DNA of 7,438 nt from an uncultured Oscillospiraceae bacterium (GTDB lineage Bacteria; Bacillota; Clostridia; Oscillospirales; Oscillospiraceae). Positions 6,257-7,438 of this stretch are shown in pieces. Within the stretch, counting starts at the first letter, position 1, and every line of letters starts with the position of its first letter. The stretch spans positions 1 through 7,438 of the forward strand of contig CATZYY010000119.1 of NCBI GenBank assembly GCA_958426425.1, given 5' to 3'. The translations under genes were made by a program, and so were the position numbers. The notes beneath the pieces were generated by a model that saw nothing but the letters and a program-made list of their open reading frames with translations, was not told the origin of the DNA and made no database searches.

Positions 6257-6399
6257 GACACATCCCTTCTCTGACTCGAAATTTTCCCCCAGCCCCAAAA
6301 GGCCGTCATCTGCGACCCAGCGGGCCGGAGAAATGCAAACGTTGCGGGGGATTCTCTGCTCAGTAATCCTGCACAGATAAAACACCATCCGCAAACGTG
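6257..6399 (-). promoter_or_regulatory. 5' leader of the atp operon
   Basis: About 140 nt lie between the predicted transcription start (near 6399) and the atpB ATG. I see no convincing gene: the open frames lack ribosome sites. No atpI lies here, although atpI often precedes atpB. Possible short hairpins include GGCCC-GCT-GGGTC, and a C5 run (about 6346) could pair with a G5 run (about 6286) near the ribosome site. The 8-mer ACGTTTGC occurs twice (6335-6342 and 6391-6398). Any regulatory role is unproven. Confidence 0.45.
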
Positions 6400-6405
6400 T
6401 ATCAT

Positions 6406-6434
6406 ATTGTAAAACTCCAACTTCTATTTGTCAA
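6406..6434 (-). promoter_or_regulatory. Main promoter of the atp operon (SigA type)
   Basis: The minus strand has TTGACA (6429-6434), a spacer of exactly 17 nt, and TACAAT (6406-6411): a perfect -35 and a one-mismatch -10. Transcription should begin near 6399. It lies downstream of the argH terminator and upstream of atpB, exactly where the operon promoter is expected. Confidence 0.88.
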
Positions 6435-6480
6435 ATACTCTTTTGCTTTTTTTCTATATTTTTTTGTCGAATCAAAAAGA
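6435..6480 (-). promoter_or_regulatory. A-tract region upstream of the atp promoter (UP-element-like)
   Basis: On the minus strand this stretch contains two A7 runs (6447-6453 and 6459-6465), 12 bp apart, plus an A4 run (6441-6444), just upstream of the -35. It stands out sharply from the GC-rich surroundings. Such sequences often bend DNA and bind the RNA polymerase alpha C-terminal domains. A boosting role is inferred from position and composition. Confidence 0.55.
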
Positions 6481-6563
6481 CGTCCGAAAATGCATATTCC
6501 CCTGCTTTCTCTGTTTTCTTCCGCAGGTTGTGAAGATGAGCCAAGCCGCCTTCCCAACCGCTG

Positions 6564-6603
6564 AAAAAGCAGCGCCGGAGAGGGCGCTCCTCTCCGGCAC
6601 TGC
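6564..6603 (-). terminator. Intrinsic terminator of argH
   Basis: On the minus strand, 11 nt after the argH stop, the arms GCAGTGCCGGAGAG and CTCTCCGGCGCTGC pair over 14 bp with a single G-U wobble, around a 7-nt loop, followed directly by TTTTT. This is a textbook Rho-independent terminator. It should separate argH transcription from the atp operon. Confidence 0.95.
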
Positions 6604-6614
6604 TGTCTGCGCAT

Positions 6615-7438
6615 TTAATTGTTTCCCTCCAGCCAGGCCCGGCCCGCGGCGATCTGCCGCCGGACCTCCGCCGGAGCGGTGCCGCCGAAGGACAGCCGCG
6701 CATCCACGCAGGCCTTGATGCTGATGTCCCCCAGAGATTCCGGGGTCACCCGGCTGTCGATGGCGGACAGGTCCTCCGCCGTCAGATCTTCAAAGTCGCA
6801 GCCCTTGACCTCGCAGGCCTTCACCATGCGGCCCACGATGGAGTGGGCCTCCCGGAAGGGAATGCCCTGCTTTGCCAGGTGCTCGGCAATGTCCGTAGCG
6901 TTCAGGAAGCCCTTGCCCAGCTGCTTTTCAATCTGGTCCATGCGGAATTCCGTCTGGTCCAGCATCTTGGTAAAGATGGTAATGGTGGCCTTCCAGGTGT
7001 CGATGGCGTCAAACAGGCTCTCCTTGTCCTCCTGGAAGTCCTTGTTGTAGGCCAGGGGCGTGCCCTTCATGACGGTGAGCAGCTGCATCAAATCGCCGTA
7101 GACCCGGCCCACCTTGCCCCGGATCAGCTCCGCCATATCGGGGTTCTTCTTCTGGGGCATGATGCTGCTGCCGGTGCAGAAGCTGTCGTCGATGGCGATA
7201 TAGGAAAACTCCGAGGAGTTCCACCAGGCGAACTCCTCCGCCCAGCGGGACAGGTGCATCATGGAGATGGAAGCATCGGAGAGGAACTCCAGGCTGTAAT
7301 CCCGGTCGCTGACGCCGTCCATGGCGTTTTCGCAGGGAGCAATGAAGCCCAGCAGCTCACTGGTGCAATGGCGGTCGATGGGCATGGTGGTGCCCGCCAG
7401 GGCGCAGGAGCCCAGGGGGTTGTAGTCCATCCGCTCCA
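6615..7438 (-). CDS. argH: Argininosuccinate lyase, C-terminal part (gene runs off the window)
   Basis: Partial gene: 273 C-terminal residues are visible of a protein usually about 460 aa long. The enzyme splits argininosuccinate into arginine and fumarate, the last step of arginine synthesis, in the cytoplasm. The fumarase/aspartase superfamily signature GSSIMPQKKNPD is encoded at 7137-7172; the second serine position of GSS lies in the flexible loop that supplies the catalytic base. Other family stretches are NPLGSCALAGT near the window edge, DGVSDRDYSLEFL, KGTPLAYNKDFQEDKE and GIPFREAHSIVGR. The C-terminal end (SFGGTAPAEVRRQI) is typical and the stop is intact, so the 3' end is complete. 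It reads in the same direction as the atp genes, but a strong terminator follows, so co-transcription should be limited. No functional link with ATP synthase is implied. Confidence 0.97.
   Translation of the reverse strand, partial: ERMDYNPLGSCALAGTTMPIDRHCTSELLGFIAPCENAMDGVSDRDYSLEFLSDASISMMHLSRWAEEFAWWNSSEFSYIAIDDSFCTGSSIMPQKKNPDMAELIRGKVGRVYGDLMQLLTVMKGTPLAYNKDFQEDKESLFDAIDTWKATITIFTKMLDQTEFRMDQIEKQLGKGFLNATDIAEHLAKQGIPFREAHSIVGRMVKACEVKGCDFEDLTAEDLSAIDSRVTPESLGDISIKACVDARLSFGGTAPAEVRRQIAAGRAWLEGNN

Noticed and set aside
5534..6274. Plus-strand open frame opposite atpB (246 codons)
   Set aside because: Very rich in Gln, His and Asn and hydrophilic, the expected mirror of a membrane protein gene; no ribosome site.
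6257..6394. Upstream extension of the atpB reading frame (TTG start at 6394)
   Set aside because: No ribosome site, would begin within a few bases of the predicted transcript start, and the extra residues look non-coding. ATG at 6256 has a ribosome site and starts a normal a subunit N terminus.
6303..6420. Short cysteine-containing leader peptide in the atp leader (minus strand)
   Set aside because: The frame runs through the -10 box and has no ribosome site after the predicted transcript start; the cysteines and tryptophan look accidental.

Overview
The window holds a nearly complete F-type ATP synthase operon, read right to left on the minus strand, preceded by the 3' end of argH (argininosuccinate lyase) on the same strand. 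The DNA is clearly GC-rich. It has strong GGAGG-type ribosome binding sites and a consensus sigma-70/SigA-type promoter. Subunit sequence features and these signals together suggest a GC-rich member of the Clostridia, perhaps Oscillospiraceae-like. This placement is inference from general appearance, not from a search.

Layout in transcription order: argH 3' part (7438 to 6615); a strong intrinsic terminator (6603 to 6564); an intergenic region with A-tracts, a TTGACA-17-TACAAT promoter (6434 to 6406) and a leader of about 140 nt; then atpB (subunit a), atpE (c), atpF (b), atpA (alpha), atpG (gamma), atpD (beta) and atpC (epsilon). The atpC stop is at position 29. The last 28 bases look like one half of a terminator cut by the window edge. 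The genes are tightly packed: atpF/atpA overlap by 17 nt, atpG/atpD and atpD/atpC overlap by 4 nt, and atpA/atpG are 5 nt apart. This points to one polycistronic, translationally coupled transcript.

The main unusual point is subunit delta. There is no separate atpH in its usual place between atpF and atpA. Instead the alpha subunit starts with about 75 extra residues that match the C-terminal (stalk-binding) domain of delta, fused in frame to an otherwise normal alpha chain. The N-terminal domain of delta, which normally sits on top of the alpha3beta3 crown, is not encoded anywhere in the window. Other departures from the usual pattern are a basic extension at the gamma C terminus, a c subunit made with a signal peptide and an acidic outer tail, and an a subunit lacking two commonly conserved residues around its essential arginine. 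All catalytic and ion-carrying residues I could check are intact, so the enzyme should be functional. It may be a structurally reorganised ATP synthase.

No tRNA, rRNA, CRISPR array, insertion sequence or plus-strand gene is supported.
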